Assembly (NCBI GenBank): GCA_036346225.1 | Contig: JARFIW010001750.1 | Location: forward strand, 1,736,001 to 1,800,000 | From: Platerodrilus igneus | Taxonomy: Eukaryota > Arthropoda > Insecta > Coleoptera > Lycidae | DNA length: 64,000 nt | Reading direction: 5' to 3' | Position numbers and translations under genes: made by a program | The notes under the pieces: generated by a model | The model's database searches: none | Seen by the model: only the letters and a program-made list of their open reading frames with translations | What the model was told of the DNA's origin: nothing | In this document: positions 33,222 through 44,472 of the stretch, one piece after another | Position numbering within the stretch: position 1 is the stretch's first letter | Layout: the number at the start of each line of letters is the position of its first letter

Positions 33222-33410
33222 TCAACTTCTCAGTTGATCCAAATAAGAGAAAATAGCAATCGGTGCAATTAACTCATCATTTCTAATCGCAACTTTTGTA
33301 GCACATCGCACTGGTCCAAACAATTTTAAACAATAAATTAGTTGTAAAAAAGCATAAAAAGTCATTGACATCTTGAAGTTGCAATTTCGTAGAGGACAAC
33401 AGTATTTCAA
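33222..33410 (-). pseudogene. Possible piggyBac-like transposase fragment
   Basis: The minus-strand frame shows FLQLIYCLKLFGP, then ATKVAIRNDELIAPIAIF and DQLRS. This spacing resembles the piggyBac domain around F..L...LRFD, R..DKLAPI..IF. The resemblance is short and lacks a catalytic Asp, so alternatives are open. Confidence 0.35.
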
Positions 33411-33454
33411 CTATGCAGTGCAATTAACATATCTTATAATTATTCTATACTATC

Positions 33455-36290
33455 ATCATCATCATCGTTAGGTTCTCAGTCATATAACTGGTGTATTGTT
33501 TTCTATTCTAAGCTAACCAACACATTTTAACTTTTATATCGAACAGGCAATGAATACTGCCAAATACGGAAAGACATTTGGAATTAATATGCAAACACAA
33601 ACAATTGATATGCTTAAATTTTCAGATGATATTAGTATCTAACAAGCAAGAGTTGGAAGTGGCTCTTGATGAAATGGAAACAGTGCTAAAAGAGAGATGC
33701 GGTATGAAAATTAGCAAATACAACAGTGAAATACTAGTATGTAAAGGAAGCATAAATAAGCAAAAAATCAGAATACTATAGCCTTTTAACTTTATATTAA
33801 GGGATTTTTCCTATTAGGTTTTTTCTGTGACCAGCTGAAAGGCACAAGAAAAATTTTACGAGGATTTCCAGTAAGCGGATAGAGCCCACGGCAAGTTCCG
33901 ATGGAAAATGGCTCGTAGTTGAGGAAATCTCAAAAGGCTAAGCGGCTAGTCGAACTATTTGCTCTGGGTGGAACATGAGCTGTGGGTCGGGGTTGGACTG
34001 CGACCAAAAATATAAAGAATATGGCGCCACCGAATTTTTCTATACGAAGAAGACCTTACTTAAGTCCCTTGTACAAGGCGAATGCGAAAACATCTATTCA
34101 ATTACCGCTATACAATTTATTAAAAACAACACAATCCCTAAAGTTTCTTACCTTATGGCTCGACTTTGACCTTTATACATCACTGCTACACCTGTGAACA
34201 GATTAAACAAAGATAGCACTGTTTGTGCCTTTATACCCAAAATTTAAAAACTTAATTCGAATCAACTTTCATTCATTCCAATTAAAAAGAATAGTCTTGA
34301 CCAAAATAAAAATCTATTCCTTCAGTATTTAGTTATTGTGCTATTTACAAAACATCTTTTTCCTTTATAATTTTGATTAATTTAATTCTTGAAAAATATT
34401 TACAAAAGTACTTGGTATAATAAGTACTTTCCAGTTTTAATATATGGTCATTTCTATTAGAAATATCTAGCCTGAAGTTACTTTCTGAATAATTACTTAT
34501 ATATAACAATTTCGGTTGGTTTGAGTAGATCTACTATAACCTCACAAAAACTATTCCACTCAGCTATTAGTGAAATATGAAACGTATAAGTTTAATTTCT
34601 AATGATTCGAGTATGTCATGTTTCAAATAATTATATCTACTTTCATAAAAGGTAAAATTTAACTTTCCTTATCTCATAATGACATCTTCCGTAATTTCAA
34701 TGTATTAATAAAAAGATTTAAAAATGAAAAATTTACAGGTTCCTGTTGCTTAATATGAAAAATATATAGTCTGTCATTCACCTACTTTGAAGTTCAAATC
34801 ACTTGATTAAACAAAAAATTATCTATCTGCTATATTCATAATACAGCGGACATACGAAAGCAAATTTACATACCAGATGTTCATCTGACGGAAAAATACC
34901 TGCTAGGCGTCTTGCTTCAGCACTTATATAAAGGAAATCTCCAATTCAGTACAAGCAAATTTGCTGCTTATTGAAGCTCCAAACCATATCACGGCGTCCA
35001 TAATAACTAATCGATACTCGTCAAATCCACATTCGTACAAAGGTTAAATTCTTAAATTTTCTAAAATTTCCTACTTATATGTTGATTAAATTTACTTTAA
35101 ACAAAAGTTCTGTTAACTAAAAGTTGCATATTATTTCAAAGTTAAATATTATTTCCAAGTTGCACTGAAAATCTTTATTTAATATGATTACAGAAGCAAT
35201 ACTACTTACTGTTAACCAAAGGCCCTTCAACCAAAATAATTCCTCGTCATCTGCGAGCTATTTTCCAGCAAGTGGACAACAAAAGTGAGCTTCGGAGACG
35301 ACATTATCTCACGAAAACAATTTTAAATCTCACGTGCTTCCAACACGTAGATTCCTCAAACGTCATCGTCCTTGTGTCCAAGGAACAATTCGACTTCTTC
35401 TGACGACAGCTGTATTGGAAGTGATCATATCACGCGGGTTACCGCCTGGCAACAAGCTTAATCTTACAATTGTCTAACAGAGGGAGCTCTAAGAATGACA
35501 CTAATTGAAAAGCATCTTTTGTCACCGCATAAATTAAAATTTGAATTGAAAGCTAATATTTTATTGGACAATATGTAATATTTATTTAGTGGATTGTGTA
35601 GCATTATTATGCATTAAATTGGTTCTTATTAAATAAATAGATTAAATTTCTGTAGACATAACGATAGAAAATAAAATCGTTACAATACAAATAGGAAACG
35701 GGAACTTACGAAAGATTAATAATTTCTGCTATCTAGAAAGCCAAATAACACAATATGAAATAAGTGCAAAAGGTATCAAACAAAGATCAGCACAAGGCCG
35801 TGTTGCATTTGAGAAAAAGCAACTACTGTGTTCAACGACAACAAACATAGAAACAAGGAAAAGATTGCCGAAAACATATGTGTGGAGCACAGCACTGTAC
35901 GGCTGTGGAGCCTGGACAGTAGGAGAAGCGGACAGGAAAAAGGTAGAAGCCTTTGAATTTGGTGCTACAGATGTATGATGAAGATATCATGGACAAAGTT
36001 ACGAACAAAGAGGTTTTCGAAATTATAGGGGAAGAAAAAAATATGTGGAAGAGTAAAAAATAAGACAGATAGAATACAAACTAAGGTATGAGGAAATAGT
36101 GAGTAGTATATTAAAAGCAGAGAAAGGAAAAAGAGAGATAGAGGTAGACCTAGACTACACTTGCACACAGATAGTGAAAAATGTAGCTGTGGGAATTTCA
36201 GGGAAATGTGTAGGTTAGCTCAGAATAGGAAACAATGCAGGTACGTGTACATCCAGTTCTAGGACTGTTGGCCTATCGATGATGATGACT
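33455..36290 (+). mobile_element. RTE-3 fragment, plus strand, interrupted by an unknown insert
   Basis: 33541-33783 encodes the RT middle (NTAKYGKTFGINM, a decayed FADD region, LEVALDEMETVLKERCGMKI, EILVCKG) and 35686-36290 continues it without overlap (FCYLESQITQ, KKQLLCSTTTNIETRKRL, TYVWSTALYGCGAWTVGEAD) to a 3' end with GATGATGATGA at about 36271-36284. Left of it, 33455-33538 is an RTE 3' end in the opposite orientation starting with CATCATCATCATC. It is an old copy with numerous breaks. Confidence 0.75.
33784..35685. mobile_element. Unknown 1.9-kb insertion in RTE-3
   Basis: RTE coding is contiguous across it, and the short strings AGAATACTA (left) and ACAATACAA (right) flank it, so it is a later insertion. 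No reading frame above 71 codons, no RT or transposase motif. The first 200 bp and the last 250 bp are more GC-rich than the middle. Confidence 0.45.
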
Positions 36291-36481
36291 ATTATTATTA
36301 ATTATTATTATTATTTATTTATTATTATTAATTTACTCTAGCACTGCCGGAGTTGGTAAAATTCCATCACATACCCAGGCACAGTTAAATGCATGGGTCA
36401 TTTACTTGAAGGATAAGAATAAAATACCAGTTTTAGCAAAAACAGGGTGAATATGACCAGGTACACATATCTTGGAGGGTT

Positions 36482-37141
36482 TGTTACATGCCGAAAATCG
36501 GCTATGTATCATTTTTGGTTTAAGTTTTAAATATGTGACTGAATTCGCGCCAATATTTTAAAAAATAAACTTGTTCATTTCCGTCACTTCGGACAGTTGT
36601 GTCGGCACAAGAGAATGCGCAGACGTGGAGTGAGGAAGTAAGTGCGCGGTTTCCGACACGACGATTATTAGCCAACAAGTGTCGAACGGTGACGTTACCT
36701 GTGTCGTGCCTTTGTCTTTTCTCTTTCAGATAATGTAGGTTTCCTTTATCTCTGCCCCTTATCGTTCCTTACCTGGTTGTTCCTTATCGTACTGCTACAG
36801 ACAAAGAAGAGGGAAGACAGAAAATTTGATTTCAACGGTGGCTAACCAAACCCACGCCCAACAACGCCGAGATCCACGAAGATGAATATGACCCCTGCGC
36901 AAGGATGACCGCAAAATCGTGAAAAGCTCTACATTTTTTTGGTGAGTGTTTTTTATCTTTTTTAGGGTGCCTCTTGTATCACTGTAAACATTTTTGGTAT
37001 GTGATACAATTTGAGATGCAATTATGACGTAATAGCTTTATTGTGCAATATTATATACGTTTTAGTATGTATTGCCAACTATCGTAGTGGCTCCGAACAC
37101 GCGCGCGCGGGACTATAACAGTTATACCCTAGATTATAACA
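36482..37141 (+). repeat. R-family LTR (R4), left arm of palindrome 1
   Basis: 660 bp, TGTTAC...TATAACA. It shares with R2, R6 and R7 the start hairpin, the TTTTCTCTTTCAG tract (about 36716-36728), the CCCACGCCC block and GTGAGT at 36942-36947. Its inner end is followed after one base by TGACGCCTAACGTTGCG. Confidence 0.8.
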
Positions 37142-37142
37142 G

Positions 37143-37159
37143 TGACGCCTAACGTTGCG
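37143..37159 (+). promoter_or_regulatory. Primer-binding-site-like sequence (tRNA-Lys type)
   Basis: TGACGCCTAACGTTGCG directly after the LTR end resembles TGGCGCCCAACGTGGGG, the site complementary to the 3' end of tRNA-Lys(1,2), with four or so mismatches. Together with the cleaner match at 58083-58096 it supports an LTR-retroelement origin for the R family. Confidence 0.6.
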
Positions 37160-38906
37160 TTGAAAATTTGTCCTCACCTCTTGTGTATTCTAAATTCTCT
37201 CAAATAATTACTTAATCTAATTTAGAATGAAACTAAAGTGTATACCTTTCAAATGTGTCTAGTATATTACATAACCTCACTTTAACCATGTGCTTGGATT
37301 ACTAATTCTTCATGTAAGTATTCTAGTTATAGATAAAAAACTTCTATTTACCATTCATTATGATTAAAAAAATCTTAAAAATACACTAAAGTTAGTTAAA
37401 TAACTATTATAAACCTCAAATTTCTTTAGTTTTTTTGGTTAACTTATTAAAGCCGTCATTTAGATAACTCATATATAATCTTACCTTACTATGATTCCAA
37501 AGTGTTCCCTTACAATCTAAATAATCAACTATAAGTTACGAATTCCTCCATAATGAAAATTTTGTCCCTAAATATAGCTTACGCAATTAACTAAATTTTT
37601 ACCTTTTACCTTCTAAAATGCTATAGTAAACTTGATTTCGTTATATCTGCTTCCTTAAACACTATACTATAATGAATCCCGTCCATCTCAAAGCATTTGA
37701 ATCGATTTACAAAATACAATCACGAAGCATTAAAGCAGCAACGAACCAAAATGACAGACGGTTGCAGCTATAAGATATATTAGCTCAATAAGCTAAAAGC
37801 CTACCTATTCCGCGTGTTGTGGTCTCTGATTTACTTCAAAATATATTTGGTTCGTTGCTGCTTTAATGCTTCGGGATTATATTTCGTAAATCGATTCAAA
37901 TGCTTTGAGTTGGACGGGATTCATTATAGTATAGTGTTTAAGGAAGCAGATATAACGAAATCAAGTTTACTATAGCGTTTTAGAAGGTAAAGGGTAAAAA
38001 TTCAGTTAATTGCGTAAGCTATATTTAGGGACAAAATTTCCTTTATGGAGGAATTCGTAACTTATAGTTGATTATTTAGATTGTAAGGGAACACTTTGGA
38101 ATCATAGTGAGGTAAGATTATATGAGTTATCTGAATGACGGCTTTAATAAGTTAACCAAAAAAACTAAAGAAATTTGAGGTTTATAATAGTTATTTAACT
38201 AACTTTAGTGTATTTTTAAGAAGATTTTTTAATCATAATAAATGGTAAATAGAAGCTTTTTATCTATAACTAGAATACCTACATGAAGAATTAGTAATCC
38301 AAGCACATGGTTAAAGTGAGGTTATGTAATATACTAGACACATTTGAAAGGTATACACTTTAGTTTCATTCTAAATTAGATTAAGTAATTATTTGAGAGA
38401 ATTTAGAATACACAAGAGGTGAGGACAAATTTTCAAAAACACTCACCAAAAAAATGTGGAGCTCTTCACGATTTTGCGGTCATCCTTGCGCAGGGGCCAT
38501 ACTTATCTTCGTGGATCTCGGCGTTGTTGAGCGTGGGTTTGGTTAGCCACCGTTGAAATCAGATTTTCTGTCTTCCCTCTTCTTTGTCTGTAGCGGTACG
38601 ATAAGGAACAACCAGGTAAAGAACGATAAGGGGCATAGATAAAGGAAACCTACATTATCTGAAAGAGAAAAGACAAAGGCACGACACGGGTGACGTCACT
38701 GTTCGACGTCTTGTTGGCTAATAATCGTCGTGTCGGAAACCGCGCACTTAATTCCTCACTCCACGTCTGCGCATTCTCTTGCGCCGACGCAACTGTCTAA
38801 AGTGACGGAAATGAACAAGTTTATTTTTAAAATGTTGGCGCGAATTCAGTCACATATTTAAAACTTAAACCAAAAATGATACATAGCCGATTTTCGGCAT
38901 GTAACA

Positions 38907-39143
38907 GGTTAAAATGGTCTATTCAATATATGAGCCACTCATATAGCAACTTAGTAACAACTTTAAACTTTAATTACCACATTTTTCTTTTCTTCAGTCA
39001 AGTTTTGGATATTGAACTTAGAGGTTGTCTAAGTGATGCTATGATATTTTAATACCAATTTTTTATTTGCAAAAAAGCCTTAAACAGTTTCCTTTAAGAG
39101 ATAATGAATTTGATGTTAATTTAATATTTATAAAAATTCTTAC
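38907..39143. other. POMT2 intron
   Basis: Short intronic stretch between palindrome 1 and the exon donor; no feature. Confidence 0.6.
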
Positions 39144-39252
39144 CAAATAATATCAGTAATGATGACAGTACTGCAGAAGGTATCGAATGTGTCATTTCAT
39201 CTACTGCCAGAAATGCCATTGGTACAATAGTAGCTCCCAGAGTAGTACAAAA
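39144..39252 (-). CDS. POMT2: POMT2 (twisted) exon
   Basis: 109 bp, acceptor TTCTTTCAG| at 39253-39261, donor |GTAAGAA at 39137-39143. It enters in phase 0 after the exon ending in Arg-Ile and leaves with one base (G) that completes Asp with the exon at 14890. It encodes FCTTLGATIVPMAFLAV, then THSIPSAVLSSLLILF: a transmembrane helix and loop matching the POMT2 segment between the GDKYE loop and YILLDP. It is one small exon isolated by 24.3 kb and 16.0 kb of mostly transposon DNA. Confidence 0.92.
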
Positions 39253-39828
39253 CTGAAAGAATATAATACTGATTAGTTAACAAAATAACAATGACAACGG
39301 TTTATGCTAATATGATTTATTTAAACTATCCCATGTATAATTTAGTTTATGGACAGTAGTTGCTGCGGAATAGATCTGCAGCCCACCATTTAAAACACAC
39401 AAAAACTATAAGTTCCGTCCCACTTTAATTGGTCCAATCGTTAAAAACAATTTTTTTGCCTAAAAATATACAGGAAATGATTGGATGTGTTTCATTATCT
39501 TATGTCAGTTTTATTGTATTACTTGTACACTACAAGAAATTACGTAAATAAGCAAAAAATAGTCAGAGTTCGTTGTTTTCATTTTTAATTTACAATTACT
39601 TTGCTGCAATAATATGTTTTATAAAGACATCCTAAAACAAATTTTGTTTGGTAATTTGTTAAAGTTACTCATGCTTTCAATCATGAAGCCTTCAAATTTT
39701 TTTTTATTTTATATGGGATTAATTTTTCACTCACAACCTCAAAAAATTTTTAAATTATTAATTGCATTAGTTGTTCACATGTGGTGAAGCTGGATTTTAT
39801 AATATTTACACTGCTATTGTGTAGAGCT
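39253..39828. other. POMT2 intron, no feature seen
   Basis: 576 bp of AT-rich intron, no repeat recognised. Confidence 0.5.
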
Positions 39829-40435
39829 TGCTACATTCCAAATTTGGACATTTACACTTTTAAAATTGTGAGTGAATTCCCGTCATTATTTTTAAAATAG
39901 ACTTGTGCATTTCCGCCATCCCGGACAGTTGCGTCGGCGCAAAAGAATGCGCAGGCGCGGAGTGATGGTGCAAGTGCGCGGTTTGGACACGACGATTATT
40001 AGCCAACGAGACTCAAACCGTGACGTTTGCCGGTGTCTTTCCTTTGTCTTTTCTCTTTCAGAAAACGTAGGTTTTTCCTTATCGTTCCTTACCTGGTTAT
40101 TCCTTCGTCCTACCTACGAACAAAGAAGAGAGAAGACGCTAAATCTGGTTTCAACGATGGAATAACGTAACCCACGCCAAAACGAGATACAGGGAAATCA
40201 GCATGGCCCCTGCGCAAGGATGACCGCAAAATCGTGAAGCGTTCCACATTTTTAAGTGAGTACCTTTTATCTTTTTTTAGAGCGCATCTTGCATCATTGT
40301 AAACATATTTGGCATGTGATACAATTTGACACGTAGTTATGTCGTAATATCTTTGTTGTGCAATAATGTGAACGTGGATAGTATCCGTGTTGCCAACTGT
40401 GGAAGTGGCTCTGAACGCGACCCGGGAGTATAACA
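39829..40435 (+). mobile_element. R-family solo LTR copy R6
   Basis: 607 bp, diverged start TGCTACATTCC (the terminal hairpin is still visible as CCAAATTTGG) and end AGTATAACA, flanked by AGCT on both sides (39825-39828 and 40436-40439). It contains the TTTTCTCTTTCAG tract (about 40049-40061) and GTGAGT at 40256-40261. No internal retroelement sequence adjoins it. Confidence 0.8.
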
Positions 40436-40439
40436 AGCT

Positions 40440-41310
40440 ACTGCTGGATGTGATAATCCTCGTAGGATCTCAATCATTAATGCAATCTTTCAAAAATTCG
40501 GTTTATACAATTTTTATGTTTATGCTTATTCAATGAAATATGCTTGTATAAAACTGGACAATTTCATGGCACACTAAGAGTCATTCATAAACTTCTGACA
40601 TGAAACCTTTACCAATCGCATATAATGCTCACTGATTTTTAAAAGACGTGATAAAAACAATTCATAAATGAATATTTTAAAATGACTAATTTCATTAATA
40701 TATTTTATCGCATGAGCTATGCAATACTTAATTGCAATATTAGAAAAACTTTGTGAAAATTTGATTGCAACAGATCGTTTACGAACATTATACTAGCTTC
40801 TCGGAGAAAATAAAATAAAATGATTTTTGAATTGATTATCATAAAATTCAAACAAATTTTAAAATATTGTAGCACTGACTGGTCTGCCTCTGACCAGAAT
40901 AACTCCATAGGAATGTAACAGAGGCTTTGTACACAAAAGATGATTGACAAGCCCCTGCGGGCGTTGGATTTGATTGACATGTACAAGGGTTTTTATTTAA
41001 GAATTATTTAGATTATAATAGGAAATAAAGAGTTGTCATAGACTAGTTAATATTATTAAATTTTGTGTGGCAATGTCACCTTCACAAAAATATCAGAGAT
41101 TTAAAGAAGTTTCTGATAGTTAGTTGCTTACATTCTAGTATAGAATGTTCTGCAAAGAGAAATGCGCCAGTCTGATGAACTGCAACCACAGCAAAACCGG
41201 TCACTGATTTTTCTCTTTAAATAACCAACAATTTAATTCTCGTTCACTATACTTGAATTAGTCATCTCCAGAGAAAATTATTTGGCACCACAATAGGAAG
41301 TCTCGTGAAT
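40440..41310. other. POMT2 intron, no feature seen
   Basis: About 0.87 kb, AT-rich; one minus-strand 89-codon ORF (40717-40986) has no recognisable motif and is probably chance. Confidence 0.5.
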
Positions 41311-41315
41311 GTTAT

Positions 41316-41464
41316 TGTTGTAAATTTAATCATGTTCTCATATATAAACACTTTTGTTTTGGTTGTTAATCAACATAAACTACTTTATGTCAGTTTGAAT
41401 TAACATGTTTTAATTATATATTCTCATGTGTTTACATGCATTTATTCCACTCACAATCTCAACA
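41316..41464 (+). repeat. Copia-2 5' LTR
   Basis: 149 bp, TGTTG...CAACA, with TATATAAA at 41341-41348 as a likely promoter element. Confidence 0.93.
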
Positions 41465-41478
41465 GGTTATGGGCCCAG
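41465..41478 (+). promoter_or_regulatory. Copia-2 primer-binding site (initiator tRNA-Met type)
   Basis: GGTTATGGGCCCAG adjoins the LTR. Copia elements prime with an internal half of initiator tRNA-Met, and TTATGGGCCCAG is the usual site. Confidence 0.8.
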
Positions 41479-41675
41479 GTAATAGTGCATGAGAAATAAG
41501 AAAAATATTGTGCAAGTTAATCCGTTGAAGTGTGTCCTTCATATAACGGATAAAAATAAACGTGTGTCGTTTTTATGTACATATTTTTTTGTCCAATCGT
41601 CTGTCGATTTGAAAAAGGTGTATATCTACGGTGGGTTATAATATACTTGAAGTTTAATACAATTCTGTCATAAAT

Positions 41676-42161
41676 ATGTCAAACGACAGTGCATGGAATA
41701 GCGTAGAAAAACTACGAGGTAATGAGAATTACCACACATGGCAATTTATGATACGCAACTGCCTGGAATTAAACGATTATTCAAAATGTATCATTGACGG
41801 CATAGGCGGGGAAACCGATGATGCGAAATTACGCAAAGCAAAGGCTAGAATAGAATTGAGCCTCGATCCATCCGTATTCGTACATGTGGCAAACGCCAAG
41901 TCAGCTGCAGAAACGTGGAAAAAGTTACAAGACTTGTATCAAGATCGTGGTTTGTCACGTCGCATTAGTTTACTGCGTAAGTTGGTGACAATTCAGCTAG
42001 AAAGTTGTAACTCAATGTCCGAATACATTGGACAAATTTTTGAAACTGCAAATAAATTAATCGGAATTGGCTTTGCGGTGAGCGGACGAGTGGCTGGGAA
42101 GCATTTTGCTAGCTGGACTGCCAAGCGAATTCGGACCAATGATTATGGGCCTCGAAAGTAG
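41676..42161 (+). CDS. Copia-2 gag, N-terminal part
   Basis: Starts at the ATG at 41676 with SNDSAWNSVEKLRGNENYHTW, the usual Copia gag opening, then WKKLQDLYQDRGLSRR and a region around MSEYIGQIFETANKL. One extra base near 42085 shifts the frame, so the true continuation is the frame that begins at 42106 (LLAGLPSEFG). Forms the virus-like particle shell. Confidence 0.88.
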   Translation: MSNDSAWNSVEKLRGNENYHTWQFMIRNCLELNDYSKCIIDGIGGETDDAKLRKAKARIELSLDPSVFVHVANAKSAAETWKKLQDLYQDRGLSRRISLLRKLVTIQLESCNSMSEYIGQIFETANKLIGIGFAVSGRVAGKHFASWTAKRIRTNDYGPRK

Positions 42162-44472
42162 TGGTACGAAGACAACCGCAGATGTCATTAAATCGAAGCT
42201 GTTGGATTCTGAATACGCCGCAAAAAGTCAAAGTTCTGCATTTTTGGGTAAAGGCAACAAATTGTTAAAGCAAAAAATTAAATGCTATTCGTGTAACGAG
42301 CGCGGGCATAAGTCTAATAGTTGCCCAAACAAATCGAAGGATAGGCAAAAATGTGGTAATAGTGCAACAGGAAAATTACAAAATAAAGATCGCAAAAGTA
42401 AAATCTCAAACCCAATTGTGAAGAGTGCATTTATTGCCACAGCCGAAGTGCCGAATGCAGCATATCATGCAAAACAATGTAAAGAGGACGAATGGTACGT
42501 AGATAGTGGTGCGTCACAGCACATGTCGCCATTTGAACGACTATTATACAATTTGAAGTCGTCCCCAGTTACCCACATTACTTCTGCCAGTTCCAGCAAG
42601 ATGTTAGTAAATGGAATGGGTAACTTGTCCGTAAATGTAAACGACGGTGAAGTAGACTTTAACGAAGTACTCTGTGTCCCTGATATAGCAGCAAACTTGC
42701 TATCGGTTGCACAAGTGGTAGAAAATGACAATCAGGTCATTTTCAATAAACAAGGATGTCACATCTACAACCACAAACAGGAACTGATTGCAAAAATCAA
42801 ACCTGAAAATGGAGTTTACTGTCTTCAGACTAAACCGATGCGTTGCCTTACCGCTACAAACGGTAAAAATGATGGTTTAAATTGGCATCGCAAGTTAGGT
42901 CACATTAATTTTGCTGATATGTGCAAAATGAAAAACCGTTTGGTAGATGGAATTCATTTCAACGAAAGAAATGAGAATGAAATTAAAAATTGCAAAATAT
43001 GCAAGGAAGGTAAGCAAACTCGAAAATCGTTTCCAAATAGTACAACACGTGCCGATTATATATTGGATCTTATTCATTCTGATTTGAATGGACCTATGGA
43101 GAATTCTTCGATCGGCGGTGCACGCTATATACTAACGTTCATCGACGACCATTCTAGAAAAATTTTCACTTATCTCCTTCAAGAAAAATCAGAGGTGTTT
43201 GATCGTTTTTTGGAATTTAAGGCATTAGTGGAAAATCAGACGGACCGACGAATAAAAACTTTACGTTCAGACAATGGGAAAGAGTATATTAATTCGTCAT
43301 TTCTACGATATTTTAAAAAGAATGGAATTAGGCACGAAATGACAGTGACATATACTCCCGAACAAAATGGTGTTGCTGAGCGAGCTAACCGAAAATTGGT
43401 CGAAAAGGCAAAATGTATGATATTTGACGCAGGCTTGGATGTATCATATTGGGCTGAAGCCGTCAATATGGCCACATACATACTAAATCGATCAGCTAAT
43501 GCTACGTTGAAAACAGTTACACCTGAAGAGGCATGGTCTGGCCAAAAGGTAAATGTAAGTCATCTACAGGTATTTGGCAGTTTGTGCATGAATCATATTC
43601 TGAAACAGAAACGTCGTAAGTGGGACAAAAAATCAAAGGAAATGATCTTTGTAGGTTTCTGCGAAAATGTAAAAGGTTATCGTTGTATTGATCCTAAAAC
43701 AAAGGTTTTTGAAATTAGTCGAGACGTAATCTTTCTTAATCAAAACAGCAATAACATGGTTGAAATTTATGAAAGTTCAAAGGAAGAATCAGATGAAGTG
43801 AGGGACAATGGACTAGATATTTTTGAAGAAAATAATGGTACAGAGACCACGACACCATCCATTACATTCACAGATACTATCTTTGAAGAGAATGAACCAA
43901 TTGCGGTGCCGATATACAATGAAGTTACTGATGAAAATATGCCGATATACAACGAAGTTACGGGCGAAACCCATGTCCCAGATGAAATCATTCCATCAAC
44001 ACAATGTATTCCAAGATCTGAACGTACTACAAAATTGAGAGATTTTGAAAAGGATGGATATATTACCTATGGATGCGGTTTCATGGCCAATCCTGCTGAA
44101 CAGCCAGAAACTTACAGTGAAGCCCTTGAGCGTGACGACAGTCAAAAATGGATATCTGCCATGGTTGAAGAGGTCAACGCGTTAGTTGATAATCATACGT
44201 GGCAGCTAGTCGACTTGCCAGTAAATCGGAAGCCAATAAAATGCAGATGGTTTTTTAAGTTAAAGCGTGACGAAAATGGCAAAGTGGCACGCTATAAGGC
44301 TACGTTGGTTGCAAAGGGATGTTCGCAAATTTATGGTATCGATTATGATGAAGTATATTCACCAGTAGTCCGATACACTTCGATTCGATTCATAATTGCA
44401 CTTGCCGTTAAGAACGACTTAAAATGCACCAAATGGATGCTGTTAGTGCGTTTTGCAAGGCGATTTATCTGA
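42106..44472 (+). CDS. Copia-2 gag C-terminus, protease, integrase and RT N-terminus
   Basis: 788-codon frame. In order: LLAGLPSEFGPMIMGL (gag), CCHC knuckle CYSCNERGHKSNSC (about 42283-42324), protease active site VDSGASQHM (about 42499), integrase HHCC zinc site (HRKLGHINF ... CKICKEG), catalytic Asp in IHSDLNGP, Asp in RSDNGKEY and Glu in TPEQNGVAERANR, integrase C-terminus (HLQVFGSLC), an acidic linker with a tandem PIYNEVT repeat, then RT fingers (WISAMVEEVNALVDNHTW; CRWFFKLK; YDEVYSPVVRYTSIR). The frame is lost near 44450 just before the first RT catalytic Asp region finishes. Confidence 0.93.
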   Translation: MLAGLPSEFGPMIMGLESSGTKTTADVIKSKLLDSEYAAKSQSSAFLGKGNKLLKQKIKCYSCNERGHKSNSCPNKSKDRQKCGNSATGKLQNKDRKSKISNPIVKSAFIATAEVPNAAYHAKQCKEDEWYVDSGASQHMSPFERLLYNLKSSPVTHITSASSSKMLVNGMGNLSVNVNDGEVDFNEVLCVPDIAANLLSVAQVVENDNQVIFNKQGCHIYNHKQELIAKIKPENGVYCLQTKPMRCLTATNGKNDGLNWHRKLGHINFADMCKMKNRLVDGIHFNERNENEIKNCKICKEGKQTRKSFPNSTTRADYILDLIHSDLNGPMENSSIGGARYILTFIDDHSRKIFTYLLQEKSEVFDRFLEFKALVENQTDRRIKTLRSDNGKEYINSSFLRYFKKNGIRHEMTVTYTPEQNGVAERANRKLVEKAKCMIFDAGLDVSYWAEAVNMATYILNRSANATLKTVTPEEAWSGQKVNVSHLQVFGSLCMNHILKQKRRKWDKKSKEMIFVGFCENVKGYRCIDPKTKVFEISRDVIFLNQNSNNMVEIYESSKEESDEVRDNGLDIFEENNGTETTTPSITFTDTIFEENEPIAVPIYNEVTDENMPIYNEVTGETHVPDEIIPSTQCIPRSERTTKLRDFEKDGYITYGCGFMANPAEQPETYSEALERDDSQKWISAMVEEVNALVDNHTWQLVDLPVNRKPIKCRWFFKLKRDENGKVARYKATLVAKGCSQIYGIDYDEVYSPVVRYTSIRFIIALAVKNDLKCTKWMLLVRFARRFI

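Larger units (their letters stand above)
36482..38906. mobile_element. Palindromic R-family element (palindrome 1)
   Basis: Starts TGTTACATGCCGAAAATCGG and ends with the exact mirror, flanked by GGTT on both sides (36478-36481 and 38907-38910). The left arm, 36482-37752, holds a full LTR (to 37141), a primer-binding-site-like sequence (37143-37159) and about 590 bp of leader. The right arm, 37843-38906, is its inverted copy minus about 207-220 bp (it jumps from GTGAGTGTTTT to TGAAAATTTG). The loop is about 90 bp. No coding region. Arms are nearly identical, so the inversion is recent or corrected. Confidence 0.85.

Noticed and set aside
33975..34197. Two overlapping 64-71 codon ORFs in the unknown insert
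   Set aside because: Length is within chance expectation and no motif is visible.
36482..38906. Classical foldback (FB) DNA transposon or MITE
   Set aside because: The ends, the 4-bp duplication and the primer-site-like sequence match the R LTR family, which also inserts as single LTRs; no transposase-type terminal repeat is needed to explain it.
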